Shown: positions 1-10,584, counted from the first letter of the stretch. The stretch: 64,000 nucleotides of DNA from Pseudomonas baetica (GCF_019733355.1 NZ_JAIHLQ010000002.1:1-64000); one strand, 5' to 3'. Numbers and translations: made by a program. The notes: a model not told the origin generated them from the sequence alone.

Positions 1-83
1 GGCTGAAGGCATTCCTGAACGACCTGGGCTTTGAACGGTTTGGGATAAGAGCTTCGTTGGCGCATGAAAATCCTGGCGATTAA
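1..83 (+). CDS. Tail of an unidentified protein, cut by the window edge
   Basis: An open frame enters from the left edge and runs 26 codons from base 3 to a TAA at 81-83, ending in ...RASLAHENPGD. The stop codon lies inside the left arm of a strong hairpin, as expected of a real gene end, which is the main support. I do not recognise the family from so short a tail. It may be mobile-element cargo, since the next gene is a conjugation fragment. Confidence 0.3.
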   Translation, partial: LKAFLNDLGFERFGIRASLAHENPGD

Positions 84-130
84 GGGCGATCGCGTCCGCT
101 TAAAAATACGCGGACACCATCGCCCTTAAT
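79..130. terminator. Large hairpin, probable bidirectional terminator
   Basis: Perfect 12-bp inverted repeat (79-90 and 119-130) with a second 6-bp stem inside it (94-99 with 110-115), separated by a 3x3 internal loop and closed by an A-rich loop. The plus-strand ORF stops at 81-83 and the minus-strand ORF at 126-128, both inside the arms, so the hairpin sits exactly between two convergent gene ends. The symmetric runs next to it are short, so termination efficiency is uncertain. Confidence 0.6.
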
Positions 131-1142
131 GCTGGAGTTTTGAAGGTGACTTGGCCAGACGCTTACCCTCAATCTCCGCCGGCGGCATATTCAAACAAAT
201 CCACCATTCGATCATGTTGAGCATGGTCTGCGCAGCCGTGGGAAAATCAGCAAGGTTCTGCGTCGCCAGCCAGAACCAAGCGCCGAGCTTGCGCCACATC
301 TTCGTCCCCTTGACCACGAACGGCGCCAGCAACGGGTTCTTGGTGATGATATGACCCTCGTCGGTGACCATGATGATCGGTCGGCCCAGGTACTGGTCGC
401 GCTCGGCAAGGTTGTTCACGGTGTTCATCAGGCTGATGTAGCTGATGGACATCTGTGCCTCGTAGCCTTCGCGCGCGTAAGTGGCCAGGTCGACAATGGT
501 CACATCGCTCTCGGGCCAAGGCGTGCCCTCGCGATCGAACAGTTCGCCCTCGAAACCCTGGCAAAACAGGTCGATGGACTCGCCCATCTCCTGGGCGCGC
601 TCGCGGCGTTTCTCCGGCAAGTGCGGGTCGGCGGCGACGCGCAGCAAGGCGTCGCGTACGTCGCGGGTCAGCACCTGACGGCTCGCGGTGACGCAAGTCT
701 GCGCCGCATCCAGAATGCACTCGCGGATCAGACTGCGATCGGCCCGGCTCAGGCGCGCCTCTTCCTTGGCCTCGCCGCCGGTGATCATCAGCCGGGCGGT
801 GATTTCCAGTTCGCCGAGAACATCGCGCTGGTCTTCGCGACTGGTTACCACCTCATCGTCCAGCTCATCGATCGACAGACTCGCCACCTGATCCGGCTGC
901 TCGACCAGGCGCCAAGCATCGGCGAACGGGGCGAGGCTGACGGAGGCGCCAGGTTTCAATTGGACCTTGTTGACCGAGAAACCTTGTGTCGCGAAATAGT
1001 CGCCCTGCAAGCCGAATGAGTTGCCGGCCTCGACGATAAACAAGCGAGGGCGGTACACCGCCATGACCTGCATCAGTAGGGTAACCAGGGTGGCCGACTT
1101 GCCGGCGCCGGTGGGGCCGAACAACAGCAGATGACCGTTCAT
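126..1142 (-). pseudogene. Fragment of an ICE conjugative transfer ATPase (TraC/VirB4-like)
   Basis: The 338 codons begin right at the Walker A motif (GPTGAGKSATL, residues 9-19) and keep the Walker B-like stretch IIMVTDEGHII and the following FWLATQNLADFP region of conjugation ATPases that power type IV secretion of ICE DNA. Family members are about 900 residues, with several hundred before Walker A and a further C-terminal part; here the N-terminal portion is missing at 1142 and the tail departs from family sequence after WWICLNMPPAEIE. The first Met is simply an internal family Met. The gene abuts, base for base, another truncated gene on the opposite strand, so this is a recombination scar, not a working transfer gene. 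No other conjugation gene is present. Confidence 0.8.
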
Positions 1143-1951
1143 ATTGGCGGGGCGCTTGCCTGGCGGCAGCCAGGCCGTTGGTGGCGCTGCTCATCGCCAC
1201 TACGCTGTGGTGGGCGTTCGCTTGGGCGGATGGCCCGATGATGGTGATGACGGCGGTGTTGTTCGCCTCGCTGTTTTCCAGCCATAGCCATGCTAATGCT
1301 GCGTTGAAAGATGTACTGGTGGGCTCCTGCGTGGGCGCCGTATTGGGCCTGAGTTGCCGGTTCTGGTTGTTGCCTCATGTCGCCAGCGCTTGGCAGTTGG
1401 CCTTGGTCATTGCGCCTTTTCTGCTGGCCGGCGCGTGGCTGATGGCTCGGCCCAGCACGGCGAAGTTGGCGATCGATCTGAACATGACCTTCTTGTTGAT
1501 CGCCCAGCCCAGCCTGAGTACGGACACCAGCATCGAACATTCGCTGTTGCAGATGGTTGCGATCCTGGGGGGCGTAGTCACCGCGTTACTGACCTACCGA
1601 TGGTTAGTGCCTTCCTCGCCTGGCAGTGAGGGTAAACGCCTGGCAGTACGCATCGCGAACCTGACCCTAAAGATATCGAATGGGCCTAGTGCCGCCATGC
1701 GGTCACGCCTCTATGGGCAAATCACAGTGCTGTTGGTGAGGCTGATCACTATCGAGAAGTGCGCCTCGACGCTGCTGTTGAGCGCATTCGAATGCACGGC
1801 CATGGCCCAGCGTGTTGCTGAGGGCCGGGCCGAGAAATTTCCCCTCAGCGTGGCTGATCAACACGGGGTGACCCACGCGGTTGCCACGCTGCAAAACACA
1901 ACTATCCCAGGCGCTGACTGCCTTGAATCAACGGAGAATACTCATGTCTGA
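1143..1951 (+). pseudogene. FUSC/AaeB-type aromatic acid efflux protein, N-terminally truncated
   Basis: Codes for the C-terminal membrane half of a fusaric-acid-resistance family exporter: hydrophobic segments beginning LLIATTLWWAFAWADG, followed by MTAVLFASLFS, FLLAGAWLMARPS and ILGGVVTALLTYRWLVP, then a soluble tail. Full proteins are about 650-700 residues with two such halves; only about 265 codons remain, open right back to the junction at about 1143 with no ribosome binding site (the first possible start is a TTG at 1178). The stop TGA at 1949-1951 overlaps the ATG of the following aldehyde dehydrogenase, so the two were probably cotranscribed: efflux of an aromatic acid next to the enzyme that makes it. 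Probably non-functional. Confidence 0.75.
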
Positions 1952-3419
1952 CCGTCCACCACTGTGGCAGGGTTTTACTGGCCAATACATCGCTGGCGCC
2001 TGGCGCTCCGGCAGTACCCGTAAAGTTCTGGAAAACCGAAACCCCTACAACAACGAACTGCTGACCGAGATTTCGCTGGGCGATGCTCAAGATCTCGATG
2101 CCGCCTACCAGGCTGCCGCCATCGCACAAAAGGCCTGGGCGTTGACGCTGCCCGGTGAGCGTTCAGCGTTGTTCATGCGCGCGGTGAATGTGCTCGACGC
2201 CCGCCACGAAGAGATTGTCGACTGGTTGATTCGTGAGTCCGGTAGCACGCGCACCAAAGCCGAGATCGAATGGGCGGCTGTACGTTCGACCATGATCACC
2301 GCGGCGGCGATGCCTTCGAGGGTGGTAGGCCGAATTTTGCCCATCGATACCCCCGACAAGGAAAGCCGCGTCTATCGCAAGCCATTGGGCGTAGTAGGGG
2401 TCATCAGCCCCTGGAACTGGCCGCTGCATCTGTCCAACCGCTCGATCGCTCCCGCGCTGGCATTGGGGAACGCGGTCGTGGTCAAACCGGCCGATGATAC
2501 GCCCGTCACTGGCGGCTTGTTGTTAGCCAAGATCTACGAAGAAGCAGGCTTCCCCCCTGGCATCCTCAACATCGTAGTGGGCGATGTGGCTGACCTGGGT
2601 GATGCGTTCACCTTGCATCCGATTCCAAAATTCATCTCGTTCACCGGCTCGACACGCGTTGGGCGGCATATCGGTGCCTTGGCGGTGACTGGCCCCACGC
2701 TCAAGCGCGTAGGGTTGGAGCTGGGTGGTAACGCGCCGTGTGTCGTGCTCGATGACGCGGATCTGGATCTGGCGGTACATGCTGCGGTCGTCGGGCGCTT
2801 CCTGCACCAAGGGCAGATATGCATGAGCAGCAACCGCATCATCGTCGACGCCTCGCTGCAAAAAGATTTCGTCGAAGCTTTTGTCGAGCGTGTGCGCCAG
2901 CTCAAGGTCGGCGATCCGAACCTGGCAGACACCGTTATCGGCCCGTTGATCAACCGTCGTCAGTTAGAGGGTGCAGTGGCCCGTATCGAAGCGGCAAAAG
3001 CCGAAGGTATCGAGTTGCTGCTCGGTGGTGCTGCACAGGGGCAGGTACTGCCGCCTCATGTGTTCGTCAATGTCGATAACATGAGTGACCTGGCCCAGGC
3101 TGAGCAATTTTGTCCTGTAGCGCCGATCATCACTGCGCGGGACGAGGCACATGCACTGGAGTTGGCCAACCAGACCGAGTTCGGCTTGTCTTCTGCGGTG
3201 TTCACCAAGGATGAAGGTCGGGGCCTGCGTTTCGCTCAACAGATCGAAGCCGGCATGACTCACATCAATGACATCTCGGTCAATGATGATCCGAACAACA
3301 TGTTTGGCGGCGAGAAAAACAGCGGTATCGGTCGCTTCAACAGCGAATGGATCATCGCGGAGCTGACCAGCGATCACTGGATCTCGGTGCAACACAAACG
3401 TCGCGCTTATCCGTTTTAA
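1944..3419 (+). CDS. Vanillin/benzaldehyde dehydrogenase-like aldehyde dehydrogenase
   Basis: NAD(P)-dependent oxidation of an aldehyde, probably aromatic, to its acid in the cytoplasm. The 491-residue protein spans the full ALDH fold: SPWNWP (Asn158), VVVKPAD (Lys181), FTGSTRVG, catalytic Glu259 in LELGGNAP and nucleophile Cys293 in GQICMSSN. The sequence is closest in character to the vanillin/benzaldehyde dehydrogenase branch (long N-terminus, ...RRAYPF ending). ATG 1944 is preceded by GGAGA at about 1933 and overlaps the upstream FUSC stop; an in-frame ATG at 1881 lacks a ribosome binding site. It is convergent with a carotenoid-cleavage-type oxygenase, an enzyme class that releases vanillin-type aldehydes from isoeugenol or stilbenes. 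The substrate is inferred from this context. Confidence 0.88.
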   Translation: MSDRPPLWQGFTGQYIAGAWRSGSTRKVLENRNPYNNELLTEISLGDAQDLDAAYQAAAIAQKAWALTLPGERSALFMRAVNVLDARHEEIVDWLIRESGSTRTKAEIEWAAVRSTMITAAAMPSRVVGRILPIDTPDKESRVYRKPLGVVGVISPWNWPLHLSNRSIAPALALGNAVVVKPADDTPVTGGLLLAKIYEEAGFPPGILNIVVGDVADLGDAFTLHPIPKFISFTGSTRVGRHIGALAVTGPTLKRVGLELGGNAPCVVLDDADLDLAVHAAVVGRFLHQGQICMSSNRIIVDASLQKDFVEAFVERVRQLKVGDPNLADTVIGPLINRRQLEGAVARIEAAKAEGIELLLGGAAQGQVLPPHVFVNVDNMSDLAQAEQFCPVAPIITARDEAHALELANQTEFGLSSAVFTKDEGRGLRFAQQIEAGMTHINDISVNDDPNNMFGGEKNSGIGRFNSEWIIAELTSDHWISVQHKRRAYPF

Positions 3420-3451
3420 GGTCAGGGTTTGGTGGACGGATCGTATGGCAT

Positions 3452-3475
3452 GAACGCCCCTCGCAAGGGGCGTTC
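3452..3475. terminator. Hairpin between convergent genes
   Basis: Perfect 10-bp inverted repeat, GAACGCCCCT with loop CGCA and AGGGGCGTTC, lying 33 bp after the aldehyde dehydrogenase stop and about 100 bp before the end of the opposing oxygenase gene. There is no clean T-run, but the position between two converging stops favours a bidirectional terminator. Confidence 0.65.
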
Positions 3476-3572
3476 CTTCATACAAAGACTGCCCGCAGCG
3501 ATACGTTATTTGCAGGGCAGTCAGTTGCGCGTCGCTGTTGCTAGGACGCCCGGCTAGAACGCTACCGGTGGG

Positions 3573-5009
3573 TTAGGGGATCCAGTTCCCATGAAAACCC
3601 AGCGGGATATGATGATCCAGCTTTACCCGTGCCAATGGTGCACCGGTGAAGTCGCTCGCGTCGTGGATCACCAGTTCGCTTTTGTTTGTCTGCGGGTCCC
3701 ACCAGACGACCAGCAACCAGCCATCGTCTTCACTCACCGCATCGGGTTTGGCCACGAATATCGGCTCGGCAGGGGACACGTCCCTGTCACCTTCCAGCGT
3801 TTGATACTCGGTTTTGCCGGAAATAAAGTCATGCTTTATCAGGCAGTTGAAATCGTGGCTGTCACTTTTGGGCTGATGCACCCCGGCAAAGTAGCCATAT
3901 TGGTGTTTTGCACCCAGGAGTTTTTCGTTGATCCTGGGAAACTCGACGGAGAAATCTCCGACACGTGCTCGTGTCATCCGACCGGCATCGAGATCCAAGG
4001 TCCAGCGGTACAGCACGGGAGGTGTAAACGGCGAGCGTCCAGTGTCAGGAAACGGAAACGGGAAGAAATTCTCGACTTTTATGTCATCGACAAATTGGAG
4101 GTCACTGACGCAGCCGTCGACGATTATTTTGCCATCTTCCTCGTAGGCGTTGACGAAGTGTGTGGTTTGGTACGCTTCATCGGTGAACCATTGAGTTGCA
4201 CCGGTCTGGCGGTGGACCACCAGGGTTCGATTACTCAGCTTTGGGTCAAACGTCCACGCCGATTTGCCTGCAGGGACTCGGTCGGATGATTCTGGATGCC
4301 AGTTGATGGGCCCAAAGAAGAAGACAAAATGGTTTTCAGTAAACATGAAGTCGTGAATGTAGGCGGGGGCGTCGAGTGTAACGACGTGCTGTTTCAGGAT
4401 GTTCCCTTGCCTGTCAGCCAGTGCGCAGACGAACCGGCGGGTTTCGGGTTCGACCGTATATAACAGTATTTCATTTTTTGCAGCGTCGGTATGGATATGC
4501 GCGGTAACCGGTGCATCAATTGCACCGTGAAAATCAAAGGTGCCGATGGTTTCCAGGGTGTTTCGGTCAAGTTCATAATAGTGTCTGCCCGCCTCTTGCA
4601 GAGCCAATACGCGCCCGTCGATTTCCACGACGTTGACGTTGGCGACTTGCTTGACGGTAGCGGGCCCCTGTTCCAGCTGCGCTTGAGCTACTTCGTAGGA
4701 CCCGTAGATACCGTTGTAGAGCGATCTGCCGGCTGCTTCTTCATCCTCGAAACCCTCGGTGCGCACCCATTTATTGCGGTAGCTGACAGCGCCATTGCTG
4801 ATATAAAACCCATGAACCATGCCATCGCCGTCGAACCAGTGGTACCGATCAGGGCGGGCAGGCTCCCAACGCTGGTTGGAGCCGGTTCGAAAAAGAACGC
4901 CCTCCAGTCCAGGTGGCACAGTCCCTTCTATGCGAAGTTCATCGGCGATGATCTCGTTGGAGAGGGGTTGGCGAATACCTTGTAAAAAGGGGCTGCTATT
5001 GTTCCACAT
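3573..5009 (-). CDS. Carotenoid cleavage oxygenase family (isoeugenol/lignostilbene-type) non-haem iron oxygenase
   Basis: Iron(II) enzyme that splits a C=C bond with O2 into two carbonyls. The 478-residue protein covers the whole seven-bladed propeller fold, and all four iron histidines are visible: His171 (TAHIHTD), His219 (YIHDF), His284 (TTHFVNAYE) and His473 (GFHGNWIP). The family signature DGDGMVHGF is at 60-68. The length equals bacterial isoeugenol monooxygenases and lignostilbene dioxygenases, but the sequence is clearly divergent from those I remember, so an apocarotenoid or other styrenyl substrate is possible. Neighbouring genes encode aldehyde dehydrogenases that would oxidise the products. 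It is probably monocistronic, with its own 235-bp upstream gap. Family certain; substrate inferred. Confidence 0.88.
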   Translation of the reverse strand: MWNNSSPFLQGIRQPLSNEIIADELRIEGTVPPGLEGVLFRTGSNQRWEPARPDRYHWFDGDGMVHGFYISNGAVSYRNKWVRTEGFEDEEAAGRSLYNGIYGSYEVAQAQLEQGPATVKQVANVNVVEIDGRVLALQEAGRHYYELDRNTLETIGTFDFHGAIDAPVTAHIHTDAAKNEILLYTVEPETRRFVCALADRQGNILKQHVVTLDAPAYIHDFMFTENHFVFFFGPINWHPESSDRVPAGKSAWTFDPKLSNRTLVVHRQTGATQWFTDEAYQTTHFVNAYEEDGKIIVDGCVSDLQFVDDIKVENFFPFPFPDTGRSPFTPPVLYRWTLDLDAGRMTRARVGDFSVEFPRINEKLLGAKHQYGYFAGVHQPKSDSHDFNCLIKHDFISGKTEYQTLEGDRDVSPAEPIFVAKPDAVSEDDGWLLVVWWDPQTNKSELVIHDASDFTGAPLARVKLDHHIPLGFHGNWIP

Positions 5010-5180
5010 GCTATATCTCCCAAGGCTAATAGGGGTGACTTTTTAAAGGTTTAGAGAATGCTAGCCGTTGGGTTTATTGCTGTCTCCGGGTTGCGAGTAC
5101 GAATTCTTATAGAGTGTTGGTACTGAGGTACACGCAGTTTAATTTATTGAATTCGTCATGGTTTTTGTAGTCTTGCGATC

Positions 5181-5209
5181 ACGGCAGGCTTGCAAAGCAT
5201 GCCTGCCGT
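5181..5209. terminator. 13-bp hairpin downstream of the minus-strand ALDH gene
   Basis: Arms 5181-5193 and 5197-5209 match at 12 of 13 positions around an AAA loop. It follows the stop of the minus-strand aldehyde dehydrogenase (5245) and precedes the promoter region of the oxygenase gene (5010-5150, AT-rich, otherwise featureless). No T-run follows on the minus strand, so it may be a factor-dependent terminator or an mRNA-stabilising structure. Confidence 0.5.
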
Positions 5210-5244
5210 TGACCTTGCCCGGTCTCGCGTTGTTGCTGTTTAAT

Positions 5245-6576
<1,332 letters not shown>

Positions 6577-6619
6577 TCACCTTATCGAATTCAGTGGATG
6601 TTTATGAGCGTCACGCAGA

Positions 6620-8215
6620 TCAGCGAAAGTAATCTTCACAGAGCATTTTGGCAGCGTGCAGGGCCAGCGCCTGAGTGGGCGCGTTGGTGTTGCCGCTAGT
6701 AATGTTGGGCATGATCGAGGCATCGATGACACGCAGATGCTCCACGCCTTTCACACGCAGGCGACCATCAACGACGGCACCTTCGTCCTTGCCCATACGA
6801 CAGGTGCCGACCGGGTGCCACATGGTGGTGGCGACGCGTTTGACCCATTCGCCAATCTGCTCATCGGATTGCACGCTGGGACCCGGAGAGACCTCTTCGT
6901 CGATCACCGGCGCTAGCGATTCCTGAGTCAGGACATGGCGCATGGCTTTCACCGACTCAACGGCCACTTTCAAATCGTATTCGTGGCCGATGAAATTTGG
7001 GTTGATCAGCGGCATAGAGGTAGGGTCAGCGTCAGCCAAACGTACCCAGCCGCGGCTTTTAGGCTGAAGCACCACTAACTCGAAGGTCACGCCGGGGCGC
7101 GTACCGGTAGGGCTCAAGCCGTCTTTGGAAATGATTGGTACGTGATAGCACTGAACGGTAGGGTCGCCCTGTAAGTTCAGGGGATCCCAATAGCTGACCG
7201 TCTCGATACCGCTGCCTGCGGCCGGGCCGTCTTTGGTCAGGATGTAGCGGATCCCTGCCTTCAGCGTCCCAAGGCCCTGGGCAACGCTTTGATAGCCCAA
7301 GTTCCCTTTCACATAGGCGCTGAGCGGTACGATAGGGTGATCATGTAGGTTTTCGCCCACGCCGGGGGAATCGACCATCACCTCAATGCCGAATTCCTGC
7401 AACTGGGTCTTGGGGCCTATGCCGGAATGCATGAGAACCTTCGGGCTGTGTACCGCCCCGGCGCTGAGTATGACCTGCTTGCCCTGAATTTGCTTCGTAG
7501 TCCCGCCCTGGAGTATTTCGACCCCTACCGCGCGGTGGCTATCGATCAGCACCCGAGTGACCGTTGTGTTCGCCAGCAAGGTGACGCGGCCACTCTCCAG
7601 ATGACGGCGCAGGTGCGCGACTACGGCACTGCAACGGCGACTGTTCTCGATGTTCGATTGCACCGGTGACACACCGATCTGGCTGGCGCCGTTGTAATCC
7701 GGATTGTAGGGCAGGCCGTATTCCTGAAATGCCTTCAGGCAATACTGGTTCAGTTCGTTGATCCCTTTGGGCAGTTGCACGGCCAGATTGCCTTGGGTGC
7801 CATGATGTTCATCATGGAACGTGTCGTTTTTTTCTTGCTCGATGAAGGCACGCCACATGCTGGCGTGATTCCAGTCCCCGTCGCCTGCGGTGGCTTCGTC
7901 CCACGCATCGAAATCGCGTTTTTGGCCACGCACATACGCCATGGCATTTACCGACGTGCCTCCCCCCAACACCTTGCCGGAGCGAAAGCGTCGCTCAGTA
8001 CCATGCTGGGCGACGGTGGAATGGGTCCACACGTGTTTATCCTTGGCCAGGATGGTGCCGAAGCCGGCTGGAATGTGGATCAGCGGGTCGGAATCCTTGC
8101 CGCCGGCTTCGATCACGGCAATGCTGGCCCGACTGTTCTCGGCCAGATAACTGGCCACCACGCATCCGGCTGCACCACTTCCTACAATCAGCACGTCAAA
8201 GCTTTTAGTTGTCAT
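6620..8215 (-). CDS. GMC-family FAD alcohol dehydrogenase (choline dehydrogenase/AlkJ-like)
   Basis: FAD flavoprotein oxidising a primary alcohol to an aldehyde, usually membrane-associated and quinone-linked in this subgroup. The 531 residues hold the ADP-binding GSGAAGC loop at 12-18, the GMC signature RSGKVLGGGTSVNAMAYVRG around 78-97, AGAVHSPKVLMHSGIGP in the middle, and the C-terminal active-site His in MWHPVGTCRMG and Asn in GNTNAPTQ. It starts the minus-strand operon with the following aldehyde dehydrogenase. A 291-bp divergent region containing a 27-bp palindrome separates it from the maleate hydratase-like operon. Function by family; substrate not shown by sequence. Confidence 0.87.
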   Translation of the reverse strand: MTTKSFDVLIVGSGAAGCVVASYLAENSRASIAVIEAGGKDSDPLIHIPAGFGTILAKDKHVWTHSTVAQHGTERRFRSGKVLGGGTSVNAMAYVRGQKRDFDAWDEATAGDGDWNHASMWRAFIEQEKNDTFHDEHHGTQGNLAVQLPKGINELNQYCLKAFQEYGLPYNPDYNGASQIGVSPVQSNIENSRRCSAVVAHLRRHLESGRVTLLANTTVTRVLIDSHRAVGVEILQGGTTKQIQGKQVILSAGAVHSPKVLMHSGIGPKTQLQEFGIEVMVDSPGVGENLHDHPIVPLSAYVKGNLGYQSVAQGLGTLKAGIRYILTKDGPAAGSGIETVSYWDPLNLQGDPTVQCYHVPIISKDGLSPTGTRPGVTFELVVLQPKSRGWVRLADADPTSMPLINPNFIGHEYDLKVAVESVKAMRHVLTQESLAPVIDEEVSPGPSVQSDEQIGEWVKRVATTMWHPVGTCRMGKDEGAVVDGRLRVKGVEHLRVIDASIMPNITSGNTNAPTQALALHAAKMLCEDYFR

Positions 8216-8331
8216 ATTTACCCACTGCGGATCGCTCTTGAACGGATGAGTATTGAGGGGGGATAGCGCACTGCCTATCAGACATCGCTATCAAAAGCCG
8301 AGATCAGGAATCGTTTAAGCGGGCGCTTTCG

Positions 8332-8358
8332 CTGTTCAGATTTTACAAATCTGAACAG
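8332..8358. promoter_or_regulatory. 27-bp perfect palindrome, candidate operator
   Basis: Two perfect 12-bp arms, CTGTTCAGATTT (8332-8343) and AAATCTGAACAG (8347-8358), around TAC. It lies in the divergent region between the GMC gene (starts 8215, minus) and the LeuC-like gene (starts 8507, plus), 117 bp from the former and 149 bp from the latter. The symmetry and location fit a dimeric regulator site better than a terminator, since no gene ends here. Confidence 0.6.
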
Positions 8359-8401
8359 TACAGTTGGACAACACATAGTACTTTGCCACTCTTTAAAAAT
8401 C

Positions 8402-8424
8402 AAAAATAGCGCATTAAGATAAAA
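8402..8424 (+). promoter_or_regulatory. Copy 1 of a 23-bp motif shared by the two gentisate-cluster promoters
   Basis: An A-rich block with core ATAGCGCATTAAGATAAAA, identical at 21 of 23 positions to 11493-11515, which precedes the transporter/dioxygenase operon. It sits 83 bp before the LeuC-like start; a TACAAT hexamer at 8454-8459 could be the -10 element. It probably marks binding by the IclR-type protein encoded between the two operons, a role the sequence cannot prove. Confidence 0.6.
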
Positions 8425-8506
8425 GTGCTCTATATTGTCTGAGCAAGCCTGCCTACAATCCGGCCAGGCAGGTCCGTAATGATCGATCTGACAAGAGGAG
8501 CCTCCA

Positions 8507-9919
8507 GTGCCCAAAACGCTGCTGCAAAAACTCTGGGAAACGCACGTCGTACGTCATGACTCGGACGGTTCTGCGATGCTTTACATTGATCTGCAGTTGA
8601 TCAATGAAGTCACCAGCCCCCAGGCTTTTGAAGGTTTATCGGCAGCGGGGCTGAACCCTTGGCGAAGCGGCACGATCATCGCCACCTCGGACCACAATGT
8701 GCCGACTAGGGACTTGGCTCTGGGCATTCAGGATCCGGTAGCGAAAATTCAGGTTCAGACGCTTGAGCGTAACTGCGCTGACCTGAACCTGCGCCACTTT
8801 AAAATGGGTGATCAAAGGCAGGGCATTTTGCATGTCATCGCGCCTGAATCTGGCGCCAGTCTTCCGGGAATGACCATCGTCTGTGGCGACTCTCATACCA
8901 GTACCCATGGTGCTTTCGCGGCCTTGGCATTTGGCATCGGCACTTCCGAGATCGAGCACGTTCTCGCCACCCAGTGCCTGCGTGTTTCACCCATGGCGGC
9001 GATGAAGGTTCAGATCGACGGCGAATTGCAGCCGTTCGTGACCGCAAAAGACTTGGCCCTGAGCTTGATTCGCAAAATCGGTACTGCGGGGGCCACCGGT
9101 CATGCAATCGAATTCACCGGCAGCACGGTCAGTAGCATGTCCATGGAAGCGCGGATGACCCTTTGCAATATGGCAATCGAAGCCGGAGCTCGCGTCGGGC
9201 TGATCGGTGTAGACGAGACCACACTGGCCTACCTGCACGGCCGACCTCATGCGCCGCGAGACGCAGGCTGGGAGGCCGCCGCTACGTTTTGGCGCACGCT
9301 TCACAGCGACCCTGGGGCAATTTTCCAACAGGTGGTGAACCTGGATGCAGCAAAAGTTGCCCCTCAAGTTTCATGGGGAACTTCTCCGCAAATGGTGTGC
9401 GATGTTCTAGAAAAGGTGCCCGCCCCCGCGAACGAAGTAGACCCCGCTAAACGTCAGGCCTTGGTCAGCGCGCTCGACTATATGGGGATTACAGCGGGCA
9501 CAGCCATCGTTTCAATCCAGCTCGACAAGATTTTCATAGGCTCCTGCACCAATGCACGCCTCGAGGACCTGCGAGCAGCTGCCCAGGTTGTAGTCGGTCA
9601 AAAAGTATCCACGCGTATCAAACAAGCATTGGTGGTGCCGGGATCAGGACAGGTCAAAGCCATGGCTGAAGCCGAGGGCTTGGACAGGATATTCATCGAC
9701 GCTGGGTTTGAATGGCGCGAGCCCGGTTGTTCGATGTGCTTGGGAATGAACGAGGACCGGCTGCTCCCTGGGGAGCGTTGTGCATCTACGTCCAATCGCA
9801 ATTTCGAGGGGCGTCAGGGGCAGGGTGGCAGAACTCACCTCGTGAGCCCGGTCACTGCAGCTGCGGCGGCCCTGGCAGGACATTTCGTTGATATAACCGC
9901 TGCCCAGATAAGGAGTTGA
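8507..9919 (+). CDS. leuC: LeuC-family large subunit, probable maleate hydratase of the gentisate pathway
   Basis: Aconitase-superfamily 4Fe-4S hydro-lyase subunit of 470 residues, the usual LeuC size, with cluster ligands Cys347 ([10 protein letters not shown]), Cys408 and Cys411 (CSMCLGMN) and the [11 protein letters not shown] motif at 128-137. Sequence family alone says 3-isopropylmalate dehydratase. Context argues otherwise: there is no leuA or leuB nearby, and it lies beside a complete 3-hydroxybenzoate/gentisate gene set. In Pseudomonas alcaligenes NCIMB 9867 a LeuCD-like pair, HbzIJ, hydrates maleate to D-malate after direct hydrolysis of maleylpyruvate; that is the role I infer. The small subunit starts 6 bp downstream. 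AAGAGGAG at 8493-8500 precedes the GTG or ATG-proximal start at 8507. Confidence 0.85.
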   Translation: MPKTLLQKLWETHVVRHDSDGSAMLYIDLQLINEVTSPQAFEGLSAAGLNPWRSGTIIATSDHNVPTRDLALGIQDPVAKIQVQTLERNCADLNLRHFKMGDQRQGILHVIAPESGASLPGMTIVCGDSHTSTHGAFAALAFGIGTSEIEHVLATQCLRVSPMAAMKVQIDGELQPFVTAKDLALSLIRKIGTAGATGHAIEFTGSTVSSMSMEARMTLCNMAIEAGARVGLIGVDETTLAYLHGRPHAPRDAGWEAAATFWRTLHSDPGAIFQQVVNLDAAKVAPQVSWGTSPQMVCDVLEKVPAPANEVDPAKRQALVSALDYMGITAGTAIVSIQLDKIFIGSCTNARLEDLRAAAQVVVGQKVSTRIKQALVVPGSGQVKAMAEAEGLDRIFIDAGFEWREPGCSMCLGMNEDRLLPGERCASTSNRNFEGRQGQGGRTHLVSPVTAAAAALAGHFVDITAAQIRS

Positions 9920-9925
9920 AAGGCC

Positions 9926-10570
9926 GTGAAACCATTCAAGCAGTTTTGTGCAGTAGCGGCGCCGCTTGATCGAATCAATGTGGACACGGACGCCATTTTG
10001 CCGAAGCAATTCATGAAATTGATCAGCAAATATGGCTATGGCGATTACCTGTTCGATAACTGGCGTTATCTAGACCAAGGCCAACCTGGGGACGACTGCT
10101 CGGTACGACCGCTCAACGAGCAGTTCGTGCTCAACCAGCCCCGGTTCAAATCAGCCCAAATCCTGCTGTGCCGAGATAATTTCGGTTGTGGTTCGAGCCG
10201 CGAGCACGCGCCGTGGGCCTTGCGTGATTTCGGGTTCAAAGCGCTGCTCAGCACCAGTTTCGCAGATATTTTTTATGGCAACTGCCTTAAGAACGGCGTG
10301 CTGCCCATCGTGTTGACCAAGGATGAAATGGATCACCTGTTCTCACTCGCGGCCCGTGATGCTGCGTTGCAACTTGAGATCAATCTAGCGGACCAAACCG
10401 TTTCCCAGCCTGAGGGCGTGATCTACCGTTTCGAGATCGATGCATTCCGCAAAAAATGCGTGATGTTGGGGCTCGATGAAATCAGCCTGACGCTCGCTCA
10501 AGCCGACGACGTGCGCTTATACGAAAGCAAGCGACGCGCCACCGAGCCTTGGCTGTTTCCAGAGAGCTGA
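9926..10570 (+). CDS. leuD: LeuD-family small subunit, probable maleate hydratase
   Basis: Swivelling-domain partner of the LeuC-like subunit, 214 residues, with the family block NFGCGSSREHAPWAL at about 90-104 that contacts the substrate carboxylates. It opens with GTG at 9926, preceded by AAGGAG at 9910-9915 inside the end of the upstream gene, and is cotranscribed with it. Like its partner, the family name is 3-isopropylmalate dehydratase, but the gentisate surroundings make maleate the likelier substrate. It ends 14 bp from the convergent IclR gene. Confidence 0.85.
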   Translation: MKPFKQFCAVAAPLDRINVDTDAILPKQFMKLISKYGYGDYLFDNWRYLDQGQPGDDCSVRPLNEQFVLNQPRFKSAQILLCRDNFGCGSSREHAPWALRDFGFKALLSTSFADIFYGNCLKNGVLPIVLTKDEMDHLFSLAARDAALQLEINLADQTVSQPEGVIYRFEIDAFRKKCVMLGLDEISLTLAQADDVRLYESKRRATEPWLFPES

Positions 10571-10584
10571 CGGCGTTGTGTATT

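Noticed and set aside
8507..10570. Reading the LeuC/LeuD pair as the leucine biosynthesis enzyme
   Set aside because: No leuA or leuB, and placed with an IclR gene amid gentisate genes; kept as family name only.
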